Positions 46,529 to 58,443 of a stretch of 64,000 nucleotides of DNA are shown piece by piece. The position numbers and the translations under genes were made by a program. The DNA is taken from positions 236,085 to 300,084 of the forward strand of contig ML769406.1 in the NCBI GenBank assembly GCA_009733575.1, written 5' to 3'. Source of the stretch: Gymnopus androsaceus JB14 (taxonomy: Eukaryota; Basidiomycota; Agaricomycetes; Agaricales; Omphalotaceae). Position 1 is the stretch's first letter, and every line of letters starts with the position of its first letter. Below the pieces are notes generated by a model, which saw only the letters and a program-made list of their open reading frames with translations, was not told the origin of the DNA and searched no databases.

Positions 46529-49317
46529 ATGTCTCCGCAAGCACCGAAACCCACCACTGACAAGCCAAAAACAACATGGAACGCGCAGACAATTCGAGCA
46601 ATGGTGAAGAGACGCACGGGAAAGAGGGCGTGTTGGTGGCAAATCAAGGTTGCTTTGGCTATATGGGCAGGGAAAGACATTGTGGGCGTTGCAGCTACTG
46701 GTGCCGGGAAGACTTTGTCCTTTTGGATCCCCATCTTGATGGCCCAGGAGGAAGGTTTGCATAAAACAATTATTGTTGTGACCCCGTTGAATCTGCTTGG
46801 CAAGCAGAACTCTTCCCTCCTCAATGATGGTGTTACCTCAGCTATAGCTGTTACTAAGGAGAATTCATGTTCTCAAACATATAAGGTGCGCTGCTTGCTC
46901 TACTTCATCATCTCAAGGCTCACTCTCAATTATAGGACATTGCTGCCGGCAAATACAGTGTCGTGACTATTAGTCCGGAACTGCTCAACGATGAGCCGTG
47001 CAAAGTTCTTTGGAACAATGCAAAGTTCGCTTCTCGCTTAATGTACATGGTCTTCGATGAAGGTCATTGCGTTAGCCAATGGGGCCAGACGTTTCGCAAT
47101 GAATACCTTCATGTTGGTACAATTCGGTACCTTCTTCCGAATACTATCCCTTTCTATGTCGCCTCTGCAACCCTCCCACAATCCATTCTGCGTGACGTAT
47201 CGGAGATTCTTCGACTTCGTCCTTCTCAACTCGAACACATCATCCGCTCTAATGATCGACCAAATATCAACCTCGTAATACGGCCTATTGAACATGCGTT
47301 AGAGTCCTATAATGACCTCGCATTCTTGATCCCAGAAGGCTGGAAGGAAGGCGACCCACCTCCGAAGAAATTTGCAGTCTTCATGGACAACACAACACAT
47401 ACCGAGGCTGCAACCAAGGCTATTCATAAACGTCTCCCGCCACACCTACGCAACAAAATTAGATGGTTTCATGCTACAATGACTAACCAGTACCGTGATG
47501 AAAATCTCGAGGCATTTCGGAAAGGTGAAATATGGGGCCTGTTCGTGACAGATGCATTTGGAATGGTACGTTTGCGTTTGAATTCTTTTCAAATACTAAT
47601 AAACAGATATTTTCTACTTTACAGGGCCTTGACCTTCCCGACATAGAGCTTGTTGTTCAGTACCGAGCAACTTGCGATTTCAACACGCTCTGGCAACACT
47701 TTGGTCGTGCTGGGCGTGCATTATCCATCATAGCAGCTGCCGTCTTTCTGGTCGAGTCAGGATTCTTTGATAGTGCTTGTGAAAAGAAGCTTAAGAGTCA
47801 GGCTAAGAGATCTGCGACGCAGAAGAAGAAAGGTGCTGGTGCGACAGATAGTGCTGACTTGGTCAGTGGCGATGTTCTTCTCTCACCTCGATCCCTCAAG
47901 CGGAAGTCGACTTCGACCTTGCAAGAGGTTTCCTCTCCCAAGAGACGTGCTATGAGCCCGTCGACACCCACTGCTTCTCCGAGGCGACTTGGTAAGGTTG
48001 TATTTTAATCTAATGCGGTTTTGCTCATCACCGCACCAGATTTGACACCTGCTGAGCCCGTATCTAATACAGCACCACTGGTAACCGGCTACGCGACTAC
48101 AGATGATGAACGGAGGATAATCTATCAATCCGTTACAACTGTCTTTGCTGGTACCAAACGTAAATCTCGAACAAACGATACAGTCCCTATTGGCTCCGCC
48201 CTCGACGACCTCATCAATGCTCCCACCCGCGATATACCATGTCGACGGCGAGTTTGCACCCTCTACTATAGTAATGATAGAATCCGTAAGCTATTATCTT
48301 ATTTTGCTACAATAAAAACTCATTAGTGTTATATCCAGGAGACCCGAATGACCATATCTTGTGCGATGAGGACCATAGTGAGGGCTGCTTACGCTGCGAA
48401 AGCAGGCCACCCATTCTGTGCTGCAATCTTTGTAGCCCGGATGGTTTTGATGACCTCACGCCTATAGCTATATCAAAACCTTCACGGACAATGTCTCGTA
48501 TGACTATTCCGAAGTATACTCCAATGGAAGCTCATCATAAACTCCGAGCTGCGCTTGAGGATTGGCGAGCGGGAGCTGCCAGAGTAAAGTTTGGCAACCT
48601 GATGGTACGGCAGTGGGGCTCTCAGTTCCTGATTTCCGATACTATTCTCGATCGTATCATTGACTGTGCAGGATCATTCAAACTAACTAATATGGACATC
48701 CTTCGCATTGAGACTCGCTGGGTTCCGGCTCATCTTGCTGAATTTGGACAGAAGATTCTGGATCTTGTTGCCGAGCATTTCCCACCACCACCGACTCCGC
48801 CAACAACCTCAAAGGCCACAGGTAGTGGTAACAAATGTAGGGCCTGTGGTGAGACAGGCCATAACAGTATGTGTTTCTCTTCTTCCTCAATATGATTACT
48901 TATGTTGTTTCATCAGAGGCAAATCGTAAATGTCCTAAACATCCTCGCACAATAGCTGCTGCCGCTGCCAAAGAAAATCAACTTCCTTCTCCAGATCTGA
49001 TAGTCATGCATACTCCATCGCGTATCCCTACCAACAACCTTCGTTTTACTCCTACCCCTGTTCGTACACCCTTATCTCCGACTCGTTCACTTATTTCCCC
49101 TTCCATGTCACAAACTACTTACGCTACTCCAATTCCATCTACCTCACAGTCTCGTTATCATCTTCCACATATGCCAATGCCTAGTAATCCGAGTACTCCT
49201 CTTCCAACTTTGTCTTCTAGTTCACACACTATGCCTACACCTTCCACAACTCTCTTCACAACTGCTGACTCTACATTTAATCCAACAAGTACACCACGAT
49301 ACTACCCTAAACTGTAA
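46529..49317 (+). CDS. RecQ-like DEAH-type DNA helicase
   Basis: Six exons (46529-46885, 46936-47565, 47625-47991, 48040-48285, 48327-48866, 48917-49317) give 846 aa with all phases consistent. Helicase core: motif 0/I WWQIKVALAIWAGKDIVGVA then ATGAGKTLSFWIP, motif II FDEGHCVSQWG (DEGH instead of DEAH), motif III ASATLP, a second RecA-like domain with LFVTDAFGMGLDLPDI and motif VI WQHFGRAGR. A Cys-rich region follows (CRRRVCTLYY, ILCDEDHSEGCLRC, CCNLC), then an Arg/Asp-containing helical part. A zinc knuckle has C-x2-C-x4-H-x6-C spacing (CRACGETGHN..C) and the tail is Ser/Thr/Pro-rich. The fold is RecQ family, 3'-5' unwinding. Its place inside TIRs suggests a role in transposition. The second copy at 54082-56960 is riddled with indels. 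Confidence 0.9.
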
Positions 49318-49338
49318 AATATATTTTTATAATACACA

Positions 49339-52103
49339 TCAATCATCTATTTCAAGATCACCTTGCTCCTCTACCTCCTCCTCATTATCTATGATGTCTA
49401 AGTCTTCCCACTCTCCATCATCATTGTCCTCGTCGTTCTTCTTCCATGTTGCCGTTTGTGCTAAATGCATCCCGGCAGTTAACTTATTTACAATCGGAAA
49501 GTATGTTTTACGGCCACCAATAAACTCGCTCTTCATGTGCTCCTGATATTTCACACCCAATGCATTAAAAGTTTGTTGCATCTTGGGTCCAGAATGGTGA
49601 GAGGTGAGTTTGGTCATTCGGAACATCTTTTGGACTTGAATTCTTGCATTCTTGAAGACACCAATCAGCGGGGATTCTTTCAAGATATGCGCTTTGGTGT
49701 GGTTCGCAAATTTTCCGCCATAAATACGCTGAATCTAGAGGTAAGTTGATGTTTGAATGGAGACTGCAGATACGCACTTTTAAATATAAGTTATTATGTT
49801 CAACCCACCAGTCTACCCCACGGAACTTCCCTGCTTTTCCAGTCGGATTGACAAGGATATGCATCCTGATTGCATGTCTACTAGAGGTCAATCCTGTTGA
49901 AGAGAGTTGGCATAGATCAAAAGACATACCGAAGACGGGGTGGGTAACGGAAATGAACATCGCGCAAGTACTTCTTGAGTGCAGTTGCATATTTGTGCTT
50001 TCTGGTGGCTTGAAATATATATGACCAAGGAAGAAAGCATGTTTCAATGCGTCCAATGTCTCCCTCGTTCATGGCATATGATAGCTCCTCATACAGCAAG
50101 AACATATGGTGCCGAAGGAGCATATTCTCATTTACCTCATCTCTCTCGCTCTCAGGCTTCCGGCGGATTTGGTCAAGATCAGGCCTGGCAACATACGTCG
50201 TCGCCATAACTGCTGCACAAGCTTTGAGATCCTCCCAAGATGGTTTGGATTGTGCGTATTGCTGAAGAGTCTGGACCTCGGGAGTGTTTTTAGATGCCTC
50301 TACCCGCCAGCAGTCTAGTCGTGCCACTATTCCACTGTGTTGGATGACTTCGTGCATTCGGCGAAATCCTGGCTTTGAAGCTATCTTCCCAGTCTCTTTG
50401 GGACGAAGTACTTTGACATCAGCCATGAGACTATGCTCATCGGACTCGTTCCGTGCTTTTAGCGGCTCTATGAATGTTCGCCAGACTGCATCTGCACAGG
50501 CCATCTTGACATGGAACAGGCCAAGCACATATATGACATTCTGCAATCTTCTCCAATGTGTTGTCTCTTCAGACCGAGACCCTTGTAAACTCTCAAACCG
50601 TTCACCAACACCCAGGTCACCGAAAAGAATTATGATGAGATTAGCAATATCCCGAAGTTTCTTTGCCTCTGCACTGTCGCCATCATTTGGATCACCAACA
50701 CCTCCCTGCTTTGAACCCATGTCCTCGATTACATTTGCGTTCTGAGCCGGTGTAGAGCAGGGAGTGTCCATCATCCGTATATTTGTTTGCTGGGATTTAG
50801 TCAGGGGAATTGCATCGATGACTTCTGGTTTCTCAGCTCGGAGATTACTCTGAAATCGGGAAAAATATTCGGGACCACTGGTAATGAGATCTCGGAGGAA
50901 GAACCACTGGATAAACCTCTCACGACGTAGGAGGCCTGAAGGATGATCCTCTTGTTCTGGATGGATTCTCGCAAATTGAGTATCAGAGACAGGGGCATGT
51001 GTAGAAGAGCGGTTCGGATTGAGCTCGGATTTTTCCCAGAGCTCATCTGCACATTTCAGGTCATCGAGGGTGACACCGTGCTGTAGCTGAATGAAGGTTC
51101 CCGAAGTGAGATGGATAAGGGTAGCAAGGGGATTTTCGAGGGTGGGAGTAGAATTTTTGAGGTCCATATCCACGTTGTCATACGCATATGCTATAAGCAG
51201 GCTTTGGGCAAGCTCACGAATTTTCTTTCGTGATTCCTCGGATAAGCTAGACACGGCATCGTTGATCGCACTTGTGGATATTGAGACGCCAATGTGTGCG
51301 AGAAGTTCGACTGTAGTTTCAGGTGCATTGCAAGCATGAAGGAACAGTCCGATTAAACTTTGCAATGCGTTGCATCGTTCGTTCGTGCTCTGCATCATCA
51401 CACTCATACAAACAACCTGTTTCTACACAATTTAAGTTTAGTATATTCGTAAAAACATAAGTATACTTATACTTACAACAAGAAGAAGTGCTTTCCGCCG
51501 TTCTTCAGCACTGATTGTGGTCTTTGCTGCTCCTTGACTCTCCGGGTCGATATCATCCGTTTCATCATTGACAACATCCTTTGCAGCACCTTCATTTTGC
51601 CAGTAATCTGCTTCATCCTGATCTTCGCCATCATCATTGTCGACCCTTTTGCCTTTCTGCTTCTCTCGTTCCTGTTCATGCCTCTTCCGGACTTTCTCCA
51701 AGTTGGGATCTGCATTTAAAAGGACTGCAAGGAGGTCCCAGAGATCGGGAGCATGCTTCCGCATTTCGTCTGCTATGTCATCGATGTCAATAGCTTCCAA
51801 TCGCTCCGCTGTAGCACTAAGAGCTGAGAACCGTATCCCTGAACCAGCAGAGACAAGTTGAAGTAACTGTCTAGCATATTCACTCATCATCTCCTTGCGG
51901 GCCCATCCCAATGTTCCGTCTCGAAGCTCTGTATCTGCCTTGAATGCATTGAGTACCTCTTCAATACGTTTTCCTAGTTCTGTTCGTTCTTCGGTGAATT
52001 CGGCATTCTGAGCCAGAGAGATAAGCAAGTCTGCAGGTTCAGCAGCCCAGGAATTCAAAGCGTTCAGGATGGACTCGAGCTGGTCATCAGATAGCTGGAC
52101 CAT
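49339..52103 (-). CDS. DUF6589 protein, candidate transposase
   Basis: Four exons (52103-51477, 51416-49930, 49880-49778, 49734-49339) give 870 aa in phase. The N-terminal 200 residues are helical with an acidic linker (DNDDGEDQDEADYW). The rest is the Agaricomycete DUF6589 pattern: MMQSTNERCNALQSLIGLFL, AYDNVDMDLKNSTPTLENP, LTSGTFIQLQHGVTLDDL, FFLRDLITSGPEYFSRFQ, GLFHVKMACADAVWRTFIEP, LYEELSYAMNEGDIGRIE, and near the end ILVNPTGKAGKFRGVDWWVE with EHNNLYLK. The tail is very acidic. Acidic residues in DNVDMD and EGDIGRIE, with the conserved H of GLFHVKM between them, could belong to an RNase H-like fold, but I cannot demonstrate a DDE triad. It converges on the helicase gene, 21 bp away. The domain call rests on my recognition of the family; the transposase role is inference. 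Confidence 0.8.
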
Positions 52104-52212
52104 AGCAGATGAGTTTCAAACGGGTTCAATAATAATTTCAATAATAATTTCATTTTCAGATAGGTACTGAGGACTTGGGAGCCCGAGGAGAGCAGAATTG
52201 AAAGTCCGACAG

Positions 52213-52369
52213 CCATGCCGAACATCAAGCCGTAACAGTTATTCCAGCCCCCATATGGCGAGGGCCAAAACCTTCACTGATCATATGACATCAAAAGCTT
52301 TTGATAAACAAAGTACAAATAATAATATTCTACGCCCTCGCCATATCGTGGGCTGGCTTTGGGAGACTG
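52213..52369 (-). repeat. right TIR of the RecQ/DUF6589 element
   Basis: Inner block 52213-52249, then a region with a perfect 13-bp inverted repeat (atatggcgagggc 52253-52265 with gccctcgccatat 52334-52346), then outer block 52351-52369. The hairpin sits where the left TIR has its own, different hairpin. Confidence 0.8.
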
Positions 52370-52592
52370 AACAGCAGCATGTAAAATTCCCAGCACTCCC
52401 AGAGCTCCCAGCGCTGGCCAGTGCTTGCCAGTGCTGTCAAAAATATTTTTAATTTCCAAATAAGGCAATTTTGAGGCCTCTGGGAGCACTGGCCAGTGCT
52501 GGCCACTCCATCTGTGTCCTGGAGTTGGGGCTCTGGAGACACTGTCCAGCGCTTGCAAGAACTGGCCGCATTATACATGTTTTGCTGCTATC
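52370..52592. repeat. MITE-like segment next to the right TIR
   Basis: It begins agcagcatgtaaaa and ends acatgttttgctgct. Between them are arrays of ccagcgctggccagtgctt-type units on both sides of an AT-rich centre. This layout resembles the CATCAGC family (terminus tgctgNtg, subterminal unit arrays), but the ends are less well conserved and no duplication is clear. Confidence 0.5.
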
Positions 52593-52841
52593 TACATATA
52601 TTAATGTTGCATTATTCAATTGTTTTTTTTCGACCTTGCACTATTTTGCAGAACTTATAAAATACATCTTGGCTAGCACACATCTCATCCTGGCTCTAAA
52701 TCTCATTAAAAAATAGGAGGAATAGCGAAAAAATAACATTTTAAAAGAACACGTTAAACTAGCTGATGAGATAAGAAACTAATTCATAAATCGACAAAAC
52801 TTGGATAGGACGCTTGACCGGGAGTATTCTGAATAAACATT

Positions 52842-52960
52842 GCACTTGACGCATCTCTACCGTCACGCGATCTAGGCATAATACCGTCTATGTACGTGGG
52901 CTCGTCATGGTCACAGAATCGAAAAAAGTAGTATTCAGAAAGCTTCTAAGCTTACGTGAC
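52842..52960. repeat. repeat matching 62325-62440
   Basis: The stretch cacttgacgcNtctaccgtc.. to gcttctaagcttacgtgac is nearly identical to 62325-62440. Here it ends abruptly at 52960 in sequence homologous to the middle of a NACHT exon; at 62440 it continues into different sequence. Confidence 0.8.
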
Positions 52961-53699
52961 GGACTCCTTCGGGTGGGACTTGACACAATCCCGCGACCCT
53001 TATCATGCACGTCTCCCTGGTCAGCATTACCTACCCATTTTGCCCTTGAACAATGAATCCGCCCCAATTCATTCCGCCTCATGGGAAATACCTCCAAGAC
53101 AAATTCACTACAAACCCAGTTGATTATGCTGAATGGCACAAAAGAAAAGGGGTTACAGTGCATTTTGGATCTTCTCAGGAATGTTCTCAACATATGGTTC
53201 TGTATAGCTCAAGATCATTGGATTAATCATTATTCTGGAGTGCACCCATCAGACAAGCATGTTGGCAGGCTTGCTAGACAATGCCGGCTTTACTAAATAA
53301 AGAAGATGCAAGGAAGGTCTGAATGGGTCTGAGGTTTGCAGCTTCTTGGAAATCAATTTATTTAGCTACTTATCCAAATTTTGATATACGGGTGCGGATG
53401 AGTCTCAGGATCTAACTCGCTCAGGCAGCTTATCATGGCGGATTTGGAGGTACCTGGAGCCTCGACCTGTAAAGTTCAGACAACAGAGCTGTCTTTTGGC
53501 ACGGATCGAAGAGCAGCTCGCCAGTGATTGGGTCTCACTGGCAGTGGGAAGAGATGTTGGCAGTGAGTCTGACAGGCACAAGCCAAACCTAGCTTGATTG
53601 TGGAAAAGCCTACAAAGAGCATCAACATTGAAGCCAGTCGTCTGAAAACACAAGCCAAGCACCGCTGGGGATGGGAGAAGCCTTTTGTTGTTTTAATTA
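52961..53699 (+). pseudogene. NACHT 3' end, indel-ridden copy
   Basis: Corresponds to the last two exons of NACHT copy A (not copy C), with the frame broken repeatedly. Confidence 0.7.
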
Positions 53700-54081
53700 T
53701 GCTATATTTTTAGATGACCCTGCTACTAAAAACCTTAACTTTTGCAATTTTAATTTCAACATCAGCCAGTCTCCCAAAAGCCAGGCCGTACTTGCTGAGG
53801 ATTTAATGAGCAAACTTGAGATCACGCCGATAGTGACCAACAGCCAATCCAGATCCATTTCAAACATGAGAATTCCTCACTCAAGGATGGCTGGAATAAC
53901 TGTTACGGGGCTGTTTTCGCATGGTGAGCGCCAATCAACCTGAGAGCGTGCCGCACGGGTTGCTCATTCTTGTTTATCGCGTTCGCCGTATACTTCCACA
54001 CACATGCGCTAGGTTTCTCATTTTAATCGGTCTACGTTTATATACACAGCAGTCTCTACTACTCTCAATACTCTTTGATTT

Positions 54082-56960
54082 ATGTCTCCGCAAGCACCGG
54101 AAACCCACACTGAAAGCCAAAAACAACATGGAACGCGCAGAAAAGGGTGGGGTCAATTCGGGCAATGGTGAGAAGACGTCAACGGGAAAGAGGCGTGTTG
54201 GTGGCAAACCAAGGTTGCTTTGGCTATTATGGGCAGGGAAAGGACATTGTGGGCGATTGACCTACTTGGTGCCGGAAGACCTTTGTCCTTTTGGATCCCA
54301 TCTGGATGGCCCAGGGAGGAAGGTTTGCATAAAACAATTATTGTTGTGACCGTTGTGAATCTGCTTGCAAGCAGAACGTCTTCCCTCCCTCAATGATGGG
54401 TGTTACTCAGCTATAGCCTGTTACTAGGAGAATTCATGCTTCTCAAACATATAAGGTGCGCGCTTTTGCTCTACTTCTCATCTCAAAGGGCTCAACTCCT
54501 CAATATAGGACATTGCTCCGGCATAATACAGTGTCGTGACTATTAGTCGGACTGCTCAACGATGAGCGTGCAAAGTTCTTTGGAAACAATGCAAAGTTCG
54601 CTTCCTCGCTTAAATGTACATGGTCTTCGATGAAGGTCATTGCGTAGCCAATGGCGGCCAGACGCTTTCGCAATGAATACTTCATGTTGGGTACAATTCG
54701 CGTACCTTCTTCCGAATACGTACCCTTTCTATGCCGGGCCTATGCAACCCTCCCACCAAACCATTCTTGCGTGACGTATCGGAGATTCTCTTCGGGACTC
54801 GTCCTTCTCACTCGAACACATCATCCGCTTATGATGACCAAATATCAACCATCGTAATACGGCCTATTTTGAACATGCGTTAGAGTCCTATAAGACCTCG
54901 CGCATGCTGATCCCAGAAGGGCTGTTTTGAAGGAAGGCGGACCCACCCTCCGGAAGAAAATTTGCAGTCTTCATGGCAACACAACAACATACCGGAGGCT
55001 GCACCAAAGGCTATTCAATAAACGTCTCCCGCCACAGCTACGCAACAACAATTAGATGGTTCATGCTACATGACTAACCAGTACCGGTGATGAAAAATCT
55101 CGAGCATTTCGAAAAGGTGAAATACTGGGGCCTGTCCCGTGACGATGCATTTGGAATGGTTACGTTTGCGTTTGAATTCTTTTCAATACTAAGTAAACAG
55201 ATTTCTCTACTTTACAGGGCCTTTGACCTTCCCGACATCAGGCCTTGTTGTTCCGTACCGAGCAACTTGCGATTCAACACGCTCTGGGCCAACACTTGGT
55301 CCGTGCTGGGCGTGCATTATCCATCATAGCAGCTGCCGTCTTTCTGGTCGAGTCAGGATTCTTTGATAGTGCTTGTGGAAAAGAAAGCTTAAGAGTCAGG
55401 CTAAGAGATCTGCGACGCAGAAGAAGAAAGGTGTCTGGGTGCGACAGATAGTGCTTGACTTGGTCAGTGCCGCGATGTTCTTTCTCACCTCGGATCCCTC
55501 AAGCGAAGTGACGGTTTCAGCTTCATGGATCGCTCCCGGTGTTCTACTGCAAGAGGTTTCCTCTCCCAAGAGACGTGCTATGACCCTCGACAACCCACTG
55601 CTTCGTCCGAGGGCGACTTCTGGTAAAGGTTGTACGTTTAATCTAATGCGGTTTGCTCATCACCGCCACCAGAATTTGACACCTGCTGAGGCCCGTATCT
55701 AATACAGCACACTGGTAACCCGGCTACGCGAACTACAGATGATGAACGGAGGATATCTATCAATCCGTTAGCAACTGTCTTTGCTGGTACCAAACGTAAA
55801 TCTCGAACAAACGATACAGTCCCTATTGGGCTCGCCCTCGAACGACTCATCAATGCTCACACGCCCGCGATATACCATGTCTGACGGCGAGTTTGACCCT
55901 CTACTATAGTAATGATAGAATCCGTAAGCTATTATCTTATTTTGCTACCAATAAAAACTCATAGTGTTATATCCAGAGAACCCGAATGACCATATCTTGT
56001 GCGATGAAGGACCATAGTGAGGCGCTTTACGCTGCGAAAGCAGGCCACCCATTTCTGTGCTGCAATCTTTGGAGCCCGGATGGTTTTGATTGACCTCACG
56101 CCTATAGCTATAATCAAAACCTTCACGGACAATGTCTCAGTATGACTATTCCGAAGTTATAACTCCAATGGAAGCTCATCATAAACTCCGGACGCTGCGG
56201 CTTGAGGATTGGCGAGCGGAGCTGCCAGAGTAAAGTTTGGCAACCTGATGGACGGCAGTGGGGCCTCAGTTCCTGATTTCGATACTATTCTCGACTATCA
56301 CTTGACTGTGCAGGATCATTCAAACTAACTAATATGGACATCCTTCGCATTGAGACCTCGCTGGGTTCCGGCTCATCGTTGCGAATTTGGGACAGAAGAT
56401 TCGGATCTTGTCCGGAGCATTCCCACAACACCGACTCCGCCAACCAACCTCAAAGGCCACAGGTAAGTGGTAAAAATGTAAGGGCTTGGTGAGACAGGCC
56501 ATAACAGTATGTGTTTCTCTTCTTCCTCAATATGATTACTTATGTTGTTTCAATCAGAGGCAAATCGTAAATGTCTCCTAAACATCCCTCGCACAAATAG
56601 CTGCTGCCGCTGCCAAAGAAAATCAACTTCCTTTCTCCAGATCTGATAGCTCAGCAAACTCCATCGCGTATCCCCTACCAACAACCTTCCGTTTTTACTC
56701 TACCCCTGTTCGTACACCCTTATCTCCGACTCGTTCACTATTTCCCCTTCCATGTCACAAATATTACGCTTACTCCAATTCCATCTACCTCAACAGTCTC
56801 GTTATCATCTTCCACATATGCCAATGCCTAGTAATCCGAGTACTCCTCTTCCAACTTGTCTTCTAGTTCACACACTATGCCTACACCTTCACAAACTCTC
56901 TTCACAACTGCTGACTCTACATTTAATCCAACAAGTACACCCACGATACTACCCTAAACT
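54082..56960 (+). pseudogene. RecQ-like helicase, indel-ridden copy
   Basis: Matches 46529-49317 end to end, but Walker A, DEGH and motif VI regions are all in different frames. The left TIR of the element is also copied at about 53760-53930. Confidence 0.75.
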
Positions 56961-56980
56961 GTAAATATATTTTATAATAC

Positions 56981-58110
56981 ACATCAATCATCTATTTCAA
57001 GAGTACCTTGCTCCTCTACCTCCTCCTCATTATCTATGATGTCTAAGTCTTCCCAACTCTCCATCATCATTGTCCTCGTCGTTCTTCTTCCATGTTGCCG
57101 TTTGTGCTAAAATGCATCCCGGCAGTTAACTTTATTTACAATCGGAAAGTATGTTTTACGGCCACCAATAAACTCGCTCCTTCATGTGCTCCTGATATTT
57201 CACAACCCAATGCATTAAAAGTTTGTTGCATCTTGGGTCCAGAATGGTGAGAGGTGAGTTTGGTCATTCGGAACATCTTTTGGACTTGAATTCTTGCTTC
57301 TTGAAGACACCAATCAGCGGGGGATTCTTTCAAGATATGCGCTTTGGTGTGGTTCGCAAATTTTCCCGCATAAATACGCTGAATCTAGAGAGTAATTGAG
57401 TTTGAATGGAGACTTGCAGATACGCACTTTTAAATATAAGTTATTATGTTCAACCCACCAGTCTACCCCACGGAACTTCCCTGCTTTTCCAGTCGGATTG
57501 ACAAGGATATGCATCCTGATTTGCATGTCTACTAGAGGTCAATCCTGTTGAAGAGAGTTGGCATAGATCAAAAGACATACCGAAGACGGGGTGGGTAACG
57601 GAAATGAACATCGCGCAAGTACTTCTTGAGTGCAGTTGCATATTTGTGCTTTCTGGTGCTTGAATATATATGACCAAGGGAAGAAAGCATGTTTCAATGC
57701 GTCCAATGTCTCCCTCGTTCATGGCATATGATAGCTCCTCATACAGCAAGAACATATGTGCCGAAGGAGCATATTCTCATTTACCTCATCTCTCTCGCTC
57801 TCAGGCTTCCGGCGGATTTGGTCAAGATCAGCCTGGCAACATACGTCGTCGCCATAACTGCTGCACAAGCTTTGAGATCCTCCCAAGATGGTTTGGATTT
57901 GTGCGTATTGCTGAAGAGTCTGGACCTCGGGAGTGTTTTTAGATGCCTCTACCGCCAGCGTCTAGTCGTGCCACTATTCCACTGTGTTGGATGACTTCGT
58001 GCATCGGCGAAATCCTGGCTTTGAAGCTATCTTCCCAGTCTCTTTTGGGGACGAAGTACTTTGAATCAGCCATGAGACTATGCTCATCGGGACTCGTTCC
58101 GTGCTTTTAG
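56981..58110 (-). pseudogene. DUF6589 3' part, indel-ridden copy
   Basis: Matches 49339-50462 (the C-terminal half of the DUF6589 gene). It is cut at 58110, so start codon, N-terminal exon and right TIR are absent. Confidence 0.75.
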
Positions 58111-58443
58111 CACATCAGTGAAAGAAAGGCACAAAAGCAACCTGGACAATTCTCAGACTTTATCGATTCGCCAGGGATTCGCATCCATCCATTGCCGGCG
58201 CTCAATGAACAAAGACAGCTGCAGTGCGGACTGTGCGGTGCTATAAAAGGTTTGCTGTTGGAATCACCAGAAACGGTGATTCTTAACCTATGCTAATTCT
58301 GACGGAGCTTCTACCGAAACATGACACTGACGGTGACAACTGTATACAGCTCTCTTACTGTATTGCAACACGTGTGAGTTTGAAAGCTATAGACTTGAGG
58401 CGGACGTGGATATTATCATTCTCGCCACTTGAACTCATTCATC

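Larger units (their letters stand above)
46225..52369. mobile_element. candidate new DNA transposon: RecQ-like helicase plus DUF6589 between TIRs
   Basis: A 6,145-bp unit starts 68 bp after the stop of NACHT copy A. Its ends are about 155-bp composite inverted repeats. An outer 19-bp block (CAGTCTCCCAAAGCCAGCC) is perfect at 46225-46243 and 52351-52369. An inner block begins ggctggaataactgttacgg at 46344-46379 and 52213-52249. The spacing between blocks is 100-101 bp on both sides. AACATCAGC lies just outside the left end and AACAGCAGC just outside the right, a possible 9-bp target duplication with one mismatch. Inside are only two genes, converging, with 21 bp between stop codons and about 110-150 bp between each start and its TIR. 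The NACHT paralogue copy C lacks the unit at the matching place, giving an empty-site comparison. This structure is that of an autonomous element. Confidence 0.75.
52961..58110. other. indel-ridden copy of 45434-50462, probable assembly artefact
   Basis: The whole stretch aligns collinearly with 45434-50462, with about 121 extra bases net and very frequent one-base insertions and deletions, often in homopolymers. The 5' part (to about 57000) is worst and the last 1 kb is better. It starts inside a NACHT exon and ends inside a DUF6589 exon, where it jumps to sequence matching 42996. It carries no genes of its own that I would call. Confidence 0.8.

Noticed and set aside
43334..52103. NACHT, RecQ and DUF6589 as one three-gene defence cassette
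   Set aside because: The TIRs enclose only RecQ and DUF6589 and start 68 bp after the NACHT stop; the paralogous NACHT copy C lacks them. The element simply landed beside the NACHT gene.
52961..58110. A true, decaying second copy of the element and NACHT tail
   Set aside because: Damage is almost all one-base indels with mid-exon joins at both ends, which fits unpolished sequence better than evolutionary decay.
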